Assembly: GCA_012974475.1 (NCBI GenBank)
Contig: JAAXQD010000223.1
Span: 1-13,459 of the forward strand
DNA: 13,459 nucleotides
Reading direction: 5' to 3'
DNA from: Desulfobacterales bacterium
GTDB lineage: Bacteria; Desulfobacterota; Desulfobacteria; Desulfobacterales; UBA11574
The notes beneath the pieces are model-generated. The model saw only the letters and a list, made by a program, of their open reading frames with translations, was not told the DNA's origin and did not search any database. A program made the translations under genes and the position numbers. Shown piece by piece: positions 6,569-13,459 of this stretch (positions are counted from its first letter, which is position 1; each line of letters begins with the position of its first letter).

Positions 6569-9028
6569 ATGTTGCAATCTGAGAAATTGTCCCAAATCAG
6601 TATCGAGAGCGAGATGAAAAAATCGTATCTCGATTATGCCATGAGTGTGATCATCGGAAGGGCGCTGCCGGAAGTTCGCGACGGGATGAAGCCGGTCCAC
6701 CGACGCATCCTGTTTGCAATGAGGGAGTTGAAAAACGACTGGAACAAGGCGCACAAAAAATCGGCCCGTATCGTGGGCGATGTCATCGGCAAATATCATC
6801 CCCATGGCGATACCGCTGTGTATGATACCATTGTGCGGATGGCACAAGATTTTTCTTTAAGGTATCCTTTGGTAGACGGCCAGGGAAACTTCGGGTCTGT
6901 GGATGGAGATCCAGCGGCAGCCATGCGGTATACGGAAATCAGAATGATGCGTCTGGCCCATGAAATGCTGGAGGATTTGGACAAGGAGACCGTTGATTTC
7001 ACCCCCAATTATGATGAATCCATGACAGAGCCGACCGTACTGCCTGCTAAGGTCCCCAATCTTTTGATCAACGGTTCTACGGGCATCGCTGTGGGCATGG
7101 CCACCAATATTCCACCGCACAATATTTTTGAAGTCATTGAAGCCATAAAGGCCATCATCGACGACCCTGAAATTACCTGGGAAAGGCTGCTGGATTACAT
7201 TCCGGGTCCTGACTTCCCCACGGCCGGTATTATCTACGGTACCCGGGGAATTTATGACGCATATCGAAACGGCCGGGGCATTATCCGGATTCGTGCCAGA
7301 GCCATTGTGGAGAAAGACAAAAGAACCGGAAGAGAAACGATTGTCGTTACAGAGCTTCCGTATCAGGTAAACAAGGCGAGGGTTATCCAAAAAATTGCCG
7401 AACTGATGAGAAACAAGCGGCTCGAGGGGATCCGGTATGTAAGGGACGAATCGGATCGGGAAGGGATGCGGATTGCACTCGGGTTGAAAAAAGATCAGAT
7501 CGCAGGCGTGATTGTCAATCAGCTGTACAAACACACACAGTTGGAGAACAGCTTCGGAATTATCTTTCTTGCGGTTGTGAACAACCAGCCTCAACTTCTT
7601 ACCATAAAAGAAATCCTTGAGTATTTTATTCTTCACCGCAAAGAGATCGTTGTCCGGCGGACCCGGTATGATCTGAAAAAAGCTGAGGCACGGGCTCACA
7701 TACTCGAAGGCTTGAAAATTGCTTTAGAAAACCTCGATGACGTCGTTTTTCTGATCCGAGAATCAAAAACACCCAAGGAGGCCAAAACAGGGCTGATGGA
7801 GAGTTTCGACCTGACTGAAATTCAGGCCCAGGCCATACTCGACATGCGGCTCCAGAGGCTCACCGGCCTTGAACAGGAAAAAATCATCGAGGAGTATAAA
7901 AATATTATTAAGGACATCGCCTGGTACAGGGAAATTCTCGGCAGTGAACGTCTTGTGGAGAATATTATCAAGGAAGAACTTTCAAAGATACAAGAGGAGT
8001 TTGGAGACCCGCGCCGGACTGAGATCGTCGAATCTACAAAAGAGATAACCATTGAAGACATGATCGTCGAAGAGGACATGGTTGTTACGATTTCAAAGAG
8101 CGGCTATATAAAACGGAATCCGATTACCCTTTATCGGCAGCAGCACCGGGGCGGCAAGGGTAAGACAGCCATGGGCGTTAAGGACGACGATTTTATCGCC
8201 GACCTTTTTGTGGCCTCCACCCACCACACCTTCGTTTTTTTCACCAACCTGGGCAGGGTATATTGGTGCAAGGTATACGACATTCCACAAGCCGGCCGTG
8301 CCAGTCGCGGCAAAGCGATTGTAAATCTTCTTAATCTGGGAAAAGATGAAAAACTTACCACGGTTCTGGCCGTGCCGACATTTGAACCGGGATATCATAT
8401 TTTAATGGCGACCCGAAATGGCCTGATAAAAAAGACAGATCTCATGGCCTTCTCCAGACCCAGGGCCGGCGGCATCATCGCTATAAGTCTGCTCCCGGAT
8501 GACGAACTGATTGCAGCACGGATTACGGATGGAACCCAGAACGTCTTTTTGGGATCGGCCAAGGGAAAATCGATCCGTTTCCACGAGTCCGATGTTCGAC
8601 CCAGCGGCCGTGTGGCAAGGGGGGTTCGGGGGTTGAGACTTGCTTCCGAAGATCGAATTGTTGGAATGGAAGTTTTAAGTCATGGCCAAACCCTGTTTGC
8701 TGCGACGGAAAACGGCTTTGGAAAGAGGACGTCCATCGACGAATATCCGCTTCAAAGACGCGGGGGAAAAGGTGTTATTACCATCAAGACTACTGAGCGA
8801 AACGGACTGGTGGTAGGGATACTTCTGGTGGATGAAAACGACGACCTGATGCTCATGACCGCCTCCGGAAAGCTGATACGCATATCGGTGGGCGGCATTT
8901 CGGTTATCAGCCGTAACACTCAGGGGGTAAAGCTTATCGAGATGAGTCCGGGAGAAAAGGTGGCCGGAGTGGTGTGGCTGGCAGAAAAGGAAGATGTTTT
9001 GGTTGATGAAGAGGTGTCTGAACAGTGA
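6569..9028 (+). CDS. gyrA: DNA gyrase subunit A
   Basis: An 819-residue GyrA, the breakage-reunion subunit that with GyrB introduces negative supercoils. The active-site Arg120-Tyr121 lies in AAMRYTE, matching E. coli Tyr122. The quinolone-determining segment HPHGDTAVYD has Thr82 and Asp86 at the positions of E. coli Ser83 and Asp87; threonine there is natural in several bacteria. The C-terminal pinwheel has the first GyrA box as QHRGGKG (525-531), with His for the usual Arg/Lys, and a canonical QRRGGKG later at 729-735. The protein ends in an acidic tail (EKEDVLVDEEVSEQ), which in E. coli modulates wrapping. I chose ATG 6569, with AGAAGG ten bases upstream, over a TTG at 6548. The box and tail favour gyrase over ParC. 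It is the first gene of the rightward run and overlaps gpsA by 4 bp. Confidence 0.96.
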   Translation: MLQSEKLSQISIESEMKKSYLDYAMSVIIGRALPEVRDGMKPVHRRILFAMRELKNDWNKAHKKSARIVGDVIGKYHPHGDTAVYDTIVRMAQDFSLRYPLVDGQGNFGSVDGDPAAAMRYTEIRMMRLAHEMLEDLDKETVDFTPNYDESMTEPTVLPAKVPNLLINGSTGIAVGMATNIPPHNIFEVIEAIKAIIDDPEITWERLLDYIPGPDFPTAGIIYGTRGIYDAYRNGRGIIRIRARAIVEKDKRTGRETIVVTELPYQVNKARVIQKIAELMRNKRLEGIRYVRDESDREGMRIALGLKKDQIAGVIVNQLYKHTQLENSFGIIFLAVVNNQPQLLTIKEILEYFILHRKEIVVRRTRYDLKKAEARAHILEGLKIALENLDDVVFLIRESKTPKEAKTGLMESFDLTEIQAQAILDMRLQRLTGLEQEKIIEEYKNIIKDIAWYREILGSERLVENIIKEELSKIQEEFGDPRRTEIVESTKEITIEDMIVEEDMVVTISKSGYIKRNPITLYRQQHRGGKGKTAMGVKDDDFIADLFVASTHHTFVFFTNLGRVYWCKVYDIPQAGRASRGKAIVNLLNLGKDEKLTTVLAVPTFEPGYHILMATRNGLIKKTDLMAFSRPRAGGIIAISLLPDDELIAARITDGTQNVFLGSAKGKSIRFHESDVRPSGRVARGVRGLRLASEDRIVGMEVLSHGQTLFAATENGFGKRTSIDEYPLQRRGGKGVITIKTTERNGLVVGILLVDENDDLMLMTASGKLIRISVGGISVISRNTQGVKLIEMSPGEKVAGVVWLAEKEDVLVDEEVSEQ

Positions 9029-10059
9029 GCGTAAAAGTAGATGTGGATAAAATAAAGATTGGTGTCGTGGGCGCCGGAAGTTGGGGTACCGCCCTGGCCA
9101 ACCTTCTGGGCCACAAAGGTTTTAAGATAGATTTATGGGTGTTCGAAAAGGAAGTAAAAGAACAGATCGAATCCTCCAGAGAGAACAAAGTTTTTCTCCC
9201 CGGCGTTTCCCTTTCAAGGAATATAGTTCCTTCCAACGATCTGGCCGTCGTTGTCAACGGAAAAGATCTTGTGCTGGTGGTCGTGCCGTCACATGTTATG
9301 CGGGAGACAGGGAAAAAGATCCAGGGCGATATTTCGCCGGAGACGATCATCGTGTCGGCATCTAAAGGGATCGAAAATAAGACCCACTTGACCATGTCCG
9401 GCGTACTGAGACAGATTTTTGATGACACGCCGGAAGATTCCTTTGCGGTCCTTTCAGGGCCGAGTTTTGCACGGGAAGTTGCCGGGAAAATCCCCACCGT
9501 CGTTGCCGCGGCATCCAAGGATCAGAACGTGGCCGGACTTGTTCAGCATGTATTTGCCACGCCATATTTCAGGGTTTACACAAACAACGACATGATCGGC
9601 GTCGAACTGGGGGGCGCTGTAAAAAATGTTATTGCCATCGCTTCCGGAGTCGTAGAAGGTCTTGGCCTTGGGTTAAATGCGAGGGCAGCCCTCATTACCA
9701 GAGGTCTGACAGAGATTCGTCGCCTGGGATTGAAGCTCGGTGCCAACCCGCGGACTTTTGCCGGAATAGCCGGTGTCGGCGACTTGGTTCTGACCTGCAC
9801 CGGAGATGTCAGCAGAAACTACACCGTCGGGAAAAAAATAGGGGAGGGGATGAAGTTAAATGAAATTCTCTCTGAAATGCGAATGGTGGCGGAAGGGGTT
9901 AAAACAGCCAAATCGGTTTACAACCTGTCACGAAAACTTGGCGTGGAAATGCCCATATGCCATGAAGTATATCGGATTCTTTACGAGGATCTATCCCCCA
10001 AAAAGGCGGTACACAGATTGATGACACGCGCCCTCAAACACGAGCTGGACGAGGTGTAG
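9025..10059 (+). CDS. gpsA: NAD(P)+-dependent glycerol-3-phosphate dehydrogenase
   Basis: A 344-residue enzyme that reduces dihydroxyacetone phosphate to sn-glycerol 3-phosphate, the backbone of phospholipids, in the cytoplasm. The Rossmann loop is GAGSWGTALA (16-25). Other GpsA landmarks follow: SASKGIE (Lys114), LSGPSFARE (144-151), GGAVKN with the catalytic Lys200, GLNARAALITRGL (216-228) and GVGDLVLTC (250-258). Length is at the upper end of normal because of about 10 extra N-terminal residues. The start is GTG at 9025, overlapping the gyrA stop as GTGA, with GAGG 10 bases upstream. This arrangement suggests translational coupling to gyrA. The radC start lies 6 bp after its stop. Confidence 0.96.
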   Translation: MSVKVDVDKIKIGVVGAGSWGTALANLLGHKGFKIDLWVFEKEVKEQIESSRENKVFLPGVSLSRNIVPSNDLAVVVNGKDLVLVVVPSHVMRETGKKIQGDISPETIIVSASKGIENKTHLTMSGVLRQIFDDTPEDSFAVLSGPSFAREVAGKIPTVVAAASKDQNVAGLVQHVFATPYFRVYTNNDMIGVELGGAVKNVIAIASGVVEGLGLGLNARAALITRGLTEIRRLGLKLGANPRTFAGIAGVGDLVLTCTGDVSRNYTVGKKIGEGMKLNEILSEMRMVAEGVKTAKSVYNLSRKLGVEMPICHEVYRILYEDLSPKKAVHRLMTRALKHELDEV

Positions 10060-10065
10060 GCCGAG

Positions 10066-10794
10066 ATGGGGTACGAAAATATTCGGCCCGATAAGGGAAA
10101 AGGGCACCGGAAAAGGCTTCGGGAAAAATTTCTTGATTCAGGTCTTGCCGGATTTCATGACTATGAAGTTGTTGAGCTCCTGCTGACACTGGCGATGCCG
10201 CGGAAAGACTGCAAGGATGCTGCAAAGGCCGCCATGAAACAATTCAAAACCCTCCAGGGCGTGCTTGAAGCTTCTCCAAAAGCGCTTTGCGAGGTCCCAG
10301 GGATCGGTCCAAAAAACCTATTGGGAATCAAGCTGATCAAGGCGGTTGCGGACCGCTACCTTGAAAAACGTCTGTTGCACAAAGACGCTCTCAACAACTC
10401 CAAGGAACTTTTCGAATATCTTTACCACAGCATAAGGGACAAGACCCGAGAATGCTTTAATGTCGTTTTCCTCGATGCAAAAAACAGAGTTGTTGCGACG
10501 GAGACACTCTTTGAAGGGACGTTAACCGCCAGTTCAGTTTATCCAAGAGAAGTGGTTCTTGCCGCCCTTAATCAACATGCTGCTGCGCTAATTTTCGCCC
10601 ATAACCATCCGTCTGGGGACCCGAAGCCGTCACAGGAAGACATCGCCATTACACGCCAGCTCGTTTTTGCGTGCAAGGTCGTCGGCATAACGGTTCATGA
10701 ACATCTCATCATAGGGAATAATCGTTACTTCAGTTTTGCGGATGAAGGTTACATCTCCCGGATGAATCGAGAATATGATCTGCAGAACAAGTAA
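10066..10794 (+). CDS. radC: RadC-family JAB/MPN+ domain protein
   Basis: A 242-residue RadC protein. The N-terminal half has a helix-hairpin-helix segment (EVPGIGPKNLLGIKL, about 77-92), typical of nonspecific DNA binding. The C-terminal half is the MPN+/JAB metalloprotease-like domain, with the complete metal motif HNHPSGDPKPSQED (His179, His181, Asp192). Despite the name, a DNA-repair role for RadC is not well supported, and the enzymatic activity is unproven. The ATG at 10066 follows the gpsA stop by 6 bp, with GAGG in the gpsA end as likely ribosome site. Length is normal. In this window it stands in a housekeeping operon rather than in a plasmid or island, where RadC homologues are also common. 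Confidence 0.95.
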   Translation: MGYENIRPDKGKGHRKRLREKFLDSGLAGFHDYEVVELLLTLAMPRKDCKDAAKAAMKQFKTLQGVLEASPKALCEVPGIGPKNLLGIKLIKAVADRYLEKRLLHKDALNNSKELFEYLYHSIRDKTRECFNVVFLDAKNRVVATETLFEGTLTASSVYPREVVLAALNQHAAALIFAHNHPSGDPKPSQEDIAITRQLVFACKVVGITVHEHLIIGNNRYFSFADEGYISRMNREYDLQNK

Positions 10795-10852
10795 GGTTTG
10801 GGAGCTGTTGCCGTTCAGAATCGAGTCCCAATCGTCCGGCAACCAGAAAGAA

Positions 10853-11128
10853 ATGAACGATACCCATGAAAAATATCCCGACTGTTTCGGCCATCTGGAA
10901 ACAGTTTTTCCTAAAGGATCGGACGATCTAAGAAACACACCGGAGAGGTGTCTGGAATGCGCGTACAAAACAGCGTGTCTGCGATCCGCCATGGAGGGAT
11001 CCGACGGACTGAAGGTCCGGGGAGAAATTGTCGACAGGGCGTATCAATCCGGCATTTTGAGCTTTTTTCAAAGATGGTCCCAAAAGAAAAACCTTCAGCG
11101 GAGACTCAATAAGAAGATGAAACCCTAA
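10853..11128 (+). CDS. Small four-cysteine protein of unknown function
   Basis: A 91-residue protein I do not recognise as a named family. It has four cysteines (Cys11, Cys33, Cys36, Cys42) in the pattern C-x21-C-x2-C-x5-C, plus His14 close to the first; this could bind zinc or an iron-sulfur cluster. The core runs from CFGHLETVFPKG through RCLECAYKTACLRSAMEG. The C-terminus is strongly basic (KKNLQRRLNKKMKP), which may suit nucleic acid contact. No signal or membrane segment is seen. I chose ATG 10853. An ATG at 10775 inside the radC end would add 26 residues of uncharacteristic sequence. The ribosome site is weak (AGAAAG, very close). It lies 58 bp after radC and 95 bp before pgk on the same strand. 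The cysteine arrangement makes a real gene likely. Confidence 0.65.
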   Translation: MNDTHEKYPDCFGHLETVFPKGSDDLRNTPERCLECAYKTACLRSAMEGSDGLKVRGEIVDRAYQSGILSFFQRWSQKKNLQRRLNKKMKP

Positions 11129-11210
11129 TCGAACCTTTGGGAAATTCTATTCCGCCCTTGCAATGGCAGGCGGGGTGTGACCAACCGACTTGGGGCAAGA
11201 GGAAGGTGTC

Positions 11211-11218
11211 AAAAGGAG
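11211..11218 (+). promoter_or_regulatory. Strong ribosome binding site of pgk
   Basis: AAAAGGAG ends 5 bases before ATG 11224. It fixes the start there rather than at in-frame upstream codons from 11137, which would give an N-terminal extension unlike other PGKs. Confidence 0.8.
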
Positions 11219-11223
11219 ACTTT

Positions 11224-12405
11224 ATGAAAACCATAAAAGATATAGATATTTCAGGAAAAAAGGTCTTTATCAGAGTCGATTTCAATGTTCCCCTGGACCT
11301 GCATCAGAACATCACGGATGATTCACGAATTCGGGCTGTGTTGGGAACCCTGGAATATGCCCTGGACCATAACGCCAAACTGATCATTGCCTCACATATC
11401 GGCAGACCCAACGGCAAGATCGTGCCTGAACTGAGTCTTTCTCCCGTGGCCAAGCGCCTGGGTAGATTCCTTAGAAAAGATGTTGTCATGGCCAAAGACT
11501 GTATCGGTTTGGAAATAAAAACGTTTGTAGATCAAATGAAGCCGGGCAATGTCGTCCTGCTTGAGAATTTGCGGTACCATCCCGGAGAACAGAAAAATGA
11601 AGATTCATTTGCAAAGGCATTGGCTGAGCTCTGCGATGTTTACATAAATGACGCTTTTGCCGTATCTCACCGGATCAATGCATCGGTGGTCGCCATAACA
11701 AAATTTGCACCGGTATCGGCAGCGGGTTTTTTGCTTCAAAAAGAACTCTGCTATTTTGAAAATGCCCTGGCTGATCCGAAACGTCCGCTTGTTGCCATTG
11801 TGGGAGGTGCAAAGGTGTCCAGTAAAATCGGTGCATTGGAAAATATGCTCCACCATGTTGACAAGTTCATCATCGGCGGTGCCATGGCAAATACTTTCCT
11901 TAAAAGCGTCGGCTACGATTTGGGAAAATCAAAAGTTGAAATGGATCTTATTAAAGTTGCCACCTCTGTTATGAAAAAGGCGATCAAACGCGGCATAAAG
12001 TTTTATCTTCCGGTGGATGCTGTAGTGGCAAGCAAATTTGATGCAGAAGCTGAAATCAAAATTGTCCCGATTCAGGAGATTCCTGAAAAGTGGATGGCTT
12101 TGGATATCGGTCCAGCCACATCTCTGCTATATTCCCAGGCGCTATATGATGCAAAGACCATTATCTGGAACGGTCCAATGGGCGTATTTGAGATGGATGC
12201 CTTCAGCCGGGGAACATTCGCCATGGCGCGTAGCGTGGCCGATTCTTATGCTCTTTCTATCGTTGGCGGTGGTGACACGGATGTTGCCATACACAAAAGC
12301 GGTGAAACCGATAGAATAACCTATATCTCTACCGGTGGGGGAGCCTTCCTCGCCCTCATGGAAGGGAAGAACTTACCGGCTGTGGCTGCTCTGGACGATA
12401 CTTAA
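11224..12405 (+). CDS. pgk: Phosphoglycerate kinase
   Basis: A 393-residue phosphoglycerate kinase, normal length, transferring phosphate between 1,3-bisphosphoglycerate and ADP in glycolysis/gluconeogenesis in the cytoplasm. The substrate-binding arginines are in place: RVDFNVP (Arg17), SHIGRP (Arg61), LLENLRYHPGE (Arg117) and SHRINAS (Arg150). The nucleotide domain shows GGAKVSSKIGALENML (194-209), WNGPMGVFE (315-323), GGGD (348-351) and STGGGAFL (369-376). Two usual motifs are changed: NDAFGTAHRAHAS is NDAFAVSHRINAS here, and GGGDS-x-AA is GGGDTDVAI. The essential residues remain, so activity is expected. The start at ATG 11224 is fixed by a strong ribosome site. The TVP38-type gene begins 18 bp after its stop, suggesting cotranscription. 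No GAPDH or TPI gene lies beside it, unlike many glycolytic operons. Confidence 0.96.
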   Translation: MKTIKDIDISGKKVFIRVDFNVPLDLHQNITDDSRIRAVLGTLEYALDHNAKLIIASHIGRPNGKIVPELSLSPVAKRLGRFLRKDVVMAKDCIGLEIKTFVDQMKPGNVVLLENLRYHPGEQKNEDSFAKALAELCDVYINDAFAVSHRINASVVAITKFAPVSAAGFLLQKELCYFENALADPKRPLVAIVGGAKVSSKIGALENMLHHVDKFIIGGAMANTFLKSVGYDLGKSKVEMDLIKVATSVMKKAIKRGIKFYLPVDAVVASKFDAEAEIKIVPIQEIPEKWMALDIGPATSLLYSQALYDAKTIIWNGPMGVFEMDAFSRGTFAMARSVADSYALSIVGGGDTDVAIHKSGETDRITYISTGGGAFLALMEGKNLPAVAALDDT

Positions 12406-12423
12406 CCCGAATAAATCTATCGA

Positions 12424-13137
12424 ATGTCTCTTAAGGCTTTTCCCCGAAAATATAACATTCTCTTTGTCGCGGTTATCGTCGCCCTTGTTTTTCTGGGATA
12501 TGTGAACCGAACTTTCCTGTGGGAAAGAATCACCGCTTTCTACCATATTTTTACGGACAGAGATCAGATCAAAGTCTTTATCGCCTCTTTCGGCAGCGGT
12601 GCACCCTTAGTTTTTATCATCATTCAGATACTCCAGGTGCTCCTGGCACCGTTTCCAGGTGAGGCCACAGGCTTTATCGGGGGATTTTTATTCGGTCCGG
12701 CAAAAGGATTTTTATATTCGAGTATCGGCCTGACACTAGGATCGTTGCTCAATTTTTCAGTCGGTCGTTTTTTAGGAAAACATTATGTCAGGAAGCTCAT
12801 TCCCGCACATCAACTGGAACGTCTGGACAGAATTGTTAAACGCCAAGGCGTCATCGTTCTGTTCGTTTTATTTGTTTTTCCCGGTTTTCCTAAAGACTAC
12901 CTGTGCTTATTTCTCGGATTGACCGCCCTACCTTTAACGGTTTTCCTGCTGATCGCGACCATCGGAAGGATGCCGGGAACATTGATGCTAAGTCTTCAAG
13001 GCTCGTATGTTTTTGAACAGAAATATGGTCTGTTTGCAATGATTATGGGTGTATGCCTTGTCGTCGTTTTTCTGGCCTACATTTATAGAGACCCCTTGTA
13101 TCAATGGCTTGAAAGATTTAACGGGAACCGAGGTTAG
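12424..13137 (+). CDS. TVP38/TMEM64 (VTT-domain, DedA-superfamily) membrane protein
   Basis: A 237-residue integral membrane protein. There is an N-terminal helix at about 10-27 and a VTT/SNARE-associated core from about 58 to 190. The core includes the re-entrant motif PFPGEATGFIGGFLFGPAKG (76-95), GLTLGSLLNFSVGRFLGK (102-119), and the second half FPGFPKDYL (152-160) with IGRMPGTL (180-187). A last helix lies at about 203-221, with a short charged tail. The wider superfamily, including eukaryotic TMEM41B/VMP1, is linked to lipid scrambling or membrane homeostasis; the bacterial TVP38 substrate is not settled. The ATG at 12424 lies 18 bp after pgk with no clear ribosome site, so translation probably relies on coupling or an A/T-rich leader. 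It is the last gene of the rightward run before a new promoter. Confidence 0.88.
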   Translation: MSLKAFPRKYNILFVAVIVALVFLGYVNRTFLWERITAFYHIFTDRDQIKVFIASFGSGAPLVFIIIQILQVLLAPFPGEATGFIGGFLFGPAKGFLYSSIGLTLGSLLNFSVGRFLGKHYVRKLIPAHQLERLDRIVKRQGVIVLFVLFVFPGFPKDYLCLFLGLTALPLTVFLLIATIGRMPGTLMLSLQGSYVFEQKYGLFAMIMGVCLVVVFLAYIYRDPLYQWLERFNGNRG

Positions 13138-13140
13138 TCG

Positions 13141-13169
13141 TTGACGTTTTTCTAAATTAGTGCTATTAT
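13141..13169 (+). promoter_or_regulatory. Sigma70 promoter for the right-edge gene
   Basis: TTGACG (13141-13146), a 17-bp spacer and TATTAT (13164-13169) sit just 3 bp after the TVP38 stop. Transcription would begin near 13176, about 57 nt before the TTG start. It marks the beginning of a new transcription unit. Confidence 0.65.
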
Positions 13170-13220
13170 AAGCAAAAACAAACAACCATACAGCAAGACT
13201 TTCCACATAAGGTTAACCGA

Positions 13221-13226
13221 AAGGAG
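13221..13226 (+). promoter_or_regulatory. Ribosome binding site deciding a TTG start
   Basis: AAGGAG lies 6 bases before TTG 13233. No ATG occurs in that frame between the upstream stop (13158-13160) and this point, so the site supports the TTG as the real start. Confidence 0.7.
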
Positions 13227-13232
13227 CGGAGG

Positions 13233-13459
13233 TTGGCATTCTGGTGTGTAAGAGAAGAGCTGAGTCAGAAAAACAGACTTCGACGTTCTTATTACGAGTT
13301 GCTTCGGGATGAGCTGGATCAGCAGATACTTCAGTATGCACTGATCGATTCTTATAATAAGTTTATTCTTAAAAAGACTCCATATCCGTTTGTTGAAAAG
13401 CGAGAGTTGAAGCCCCGTGCACGTATTCCGGCTGTGGAATATGAATGTCAGAATACTTT
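13233..13459 (+). CDS. Unknown protein, 5' part only (runs off the window)
   Basis: An open frame of 75 complete codons from TTG 13233 to the right edge without a stop, so the C-terminal part is missing. The start is a TTG with AAGGAG at 6-base spacing and a good promoter upstream; both support a real gene. The visible part begins MAFWCVREELSQKNRLRRSY and is charged and probably helical up to about residue 45 (ELLRDELDQQILQYALIDSY). It then becomes proline- and basic-rich (KKTPYPFVEKRELKPRARIP). No signal peptide or membrane helix is seen. I do not recognise the family and assign no function. It is probably the first gene of the next operon. Confidence 0.65.
   Translation, partial: MAFWCVREELSQKNRLRRSYYELLRDELDQQILQYALIDSYNKFILKKTPYPFVEKRELKPRARIPAVEYECQNT

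Noticed and set aside
6812..6826. Thr at the quinolone-resistance position of GyrA (Thr82)
   Set aside because: Threonine is the natural residue in several bacteria and keeps the hydroxyl, and Asp86 is intact. It is not evidence of acquired resistance.
6857..7699. A 280-codon open frame on the minus strand inside gyrA
   Set aside because: It lies entirely antisense to the highly conserved gyrA core, whose motifs are intact. Its translation shows no recognisable domain or ribosome site.
8934..9518. A 194-codon minus-strand frame across the gyrA-gpsA junction
   Set aside because: Both sense genes are fully conserved here. The antisense product is low-complexity (Ser/Thr/Pro-rich), typical of a shadow frame.
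11150..11176. Short CCGCC/GGCGG inverted repeat before pgk as a terminator
   Set aside because: The stem is only about 5 bp with a long loop and no following T-run.
11137..11223. Possible 29-residue N-terminal extension of PGK
   Set aside because: The strong AAAAGGAG site and the normal PGK N-terminus point to ATG 11224. The upstream part is spacer.

Overview
This 13.5 kb window (about 47% GC by eye) looks like an ordinary chromosomal stretch of a Gram-negative bacterium. The style of the proteins (YhdP-sized AsmA protein, divergent polysaccharide deacetylase, GyrA, RadC) and the mix of neighbours suggest a sulfate-reducing Desulfobacterota/Desulfobacterales lineage. That placement is inferred from reading the proteins, not from a search. 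I see no phage, transposon, CRISPR array, tRNA or rRNA.

Layout. The left half (40-6076) is read leftward. It starts with a very large AsmA/YhdP-like envelope protein (2387-6076), followed by a DUF2059 periplasmic protein (1744-2298), a YfcE-type metallophosphoesterase (1216-1698), and, after a 303-bp gap, a divergent polysaccharide deacetylase with a Tat-like signal (40-912). Three of these four carry export or membrane signals, so the block is mainly a cell-envelope cluster.

A 492-bp divergent control region (6077-6568) follows. It holds a textbook sigma70 promoter (TTGACA, 17 bp, TATAAA) facing gyrA, and an extended -10 promoter (TGG-TATAAT) facing the AsmA gene. It also has an AT-rich core, a leader of about 230 nt for gyrA and a short imperfect tandem repeat.

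The right half (6569-13137) is read rightward: gyrA, gpsA (4-bp overlap), radC (6-bp gap), a small four-cysteine protein, pgk, and a TVP38/TMEM64 membrane protein. Spacing is tight at gyrA-gpsA-radC and pgk-TVP38. No convincing intrinsic terminator separates the genes, so one long or two adjacent housekeeping operons are likely. A new strong promoter (TTGACG, 17 bp, TATTAT) then drives a gene of unknown function that starts at a TTG codon (13233) and runs off the right edge.

Functions: DNA topology and replication (gyrA), a replication/repair-associated protein (radC), phospholipid backbone supply (gpsA), central carbon metabolism (pgk), membrane lipid handling (TVP38, AsmA) and peptidoglycan/polysaccharide processing (deacetylase). 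I found no convincing new multi-gene system. The best leads are the small four-cysteine protein, the unknown partial gene, the operator-like palindrome on the deacetylase promoter and the gyrA/AsmA divergent control region.
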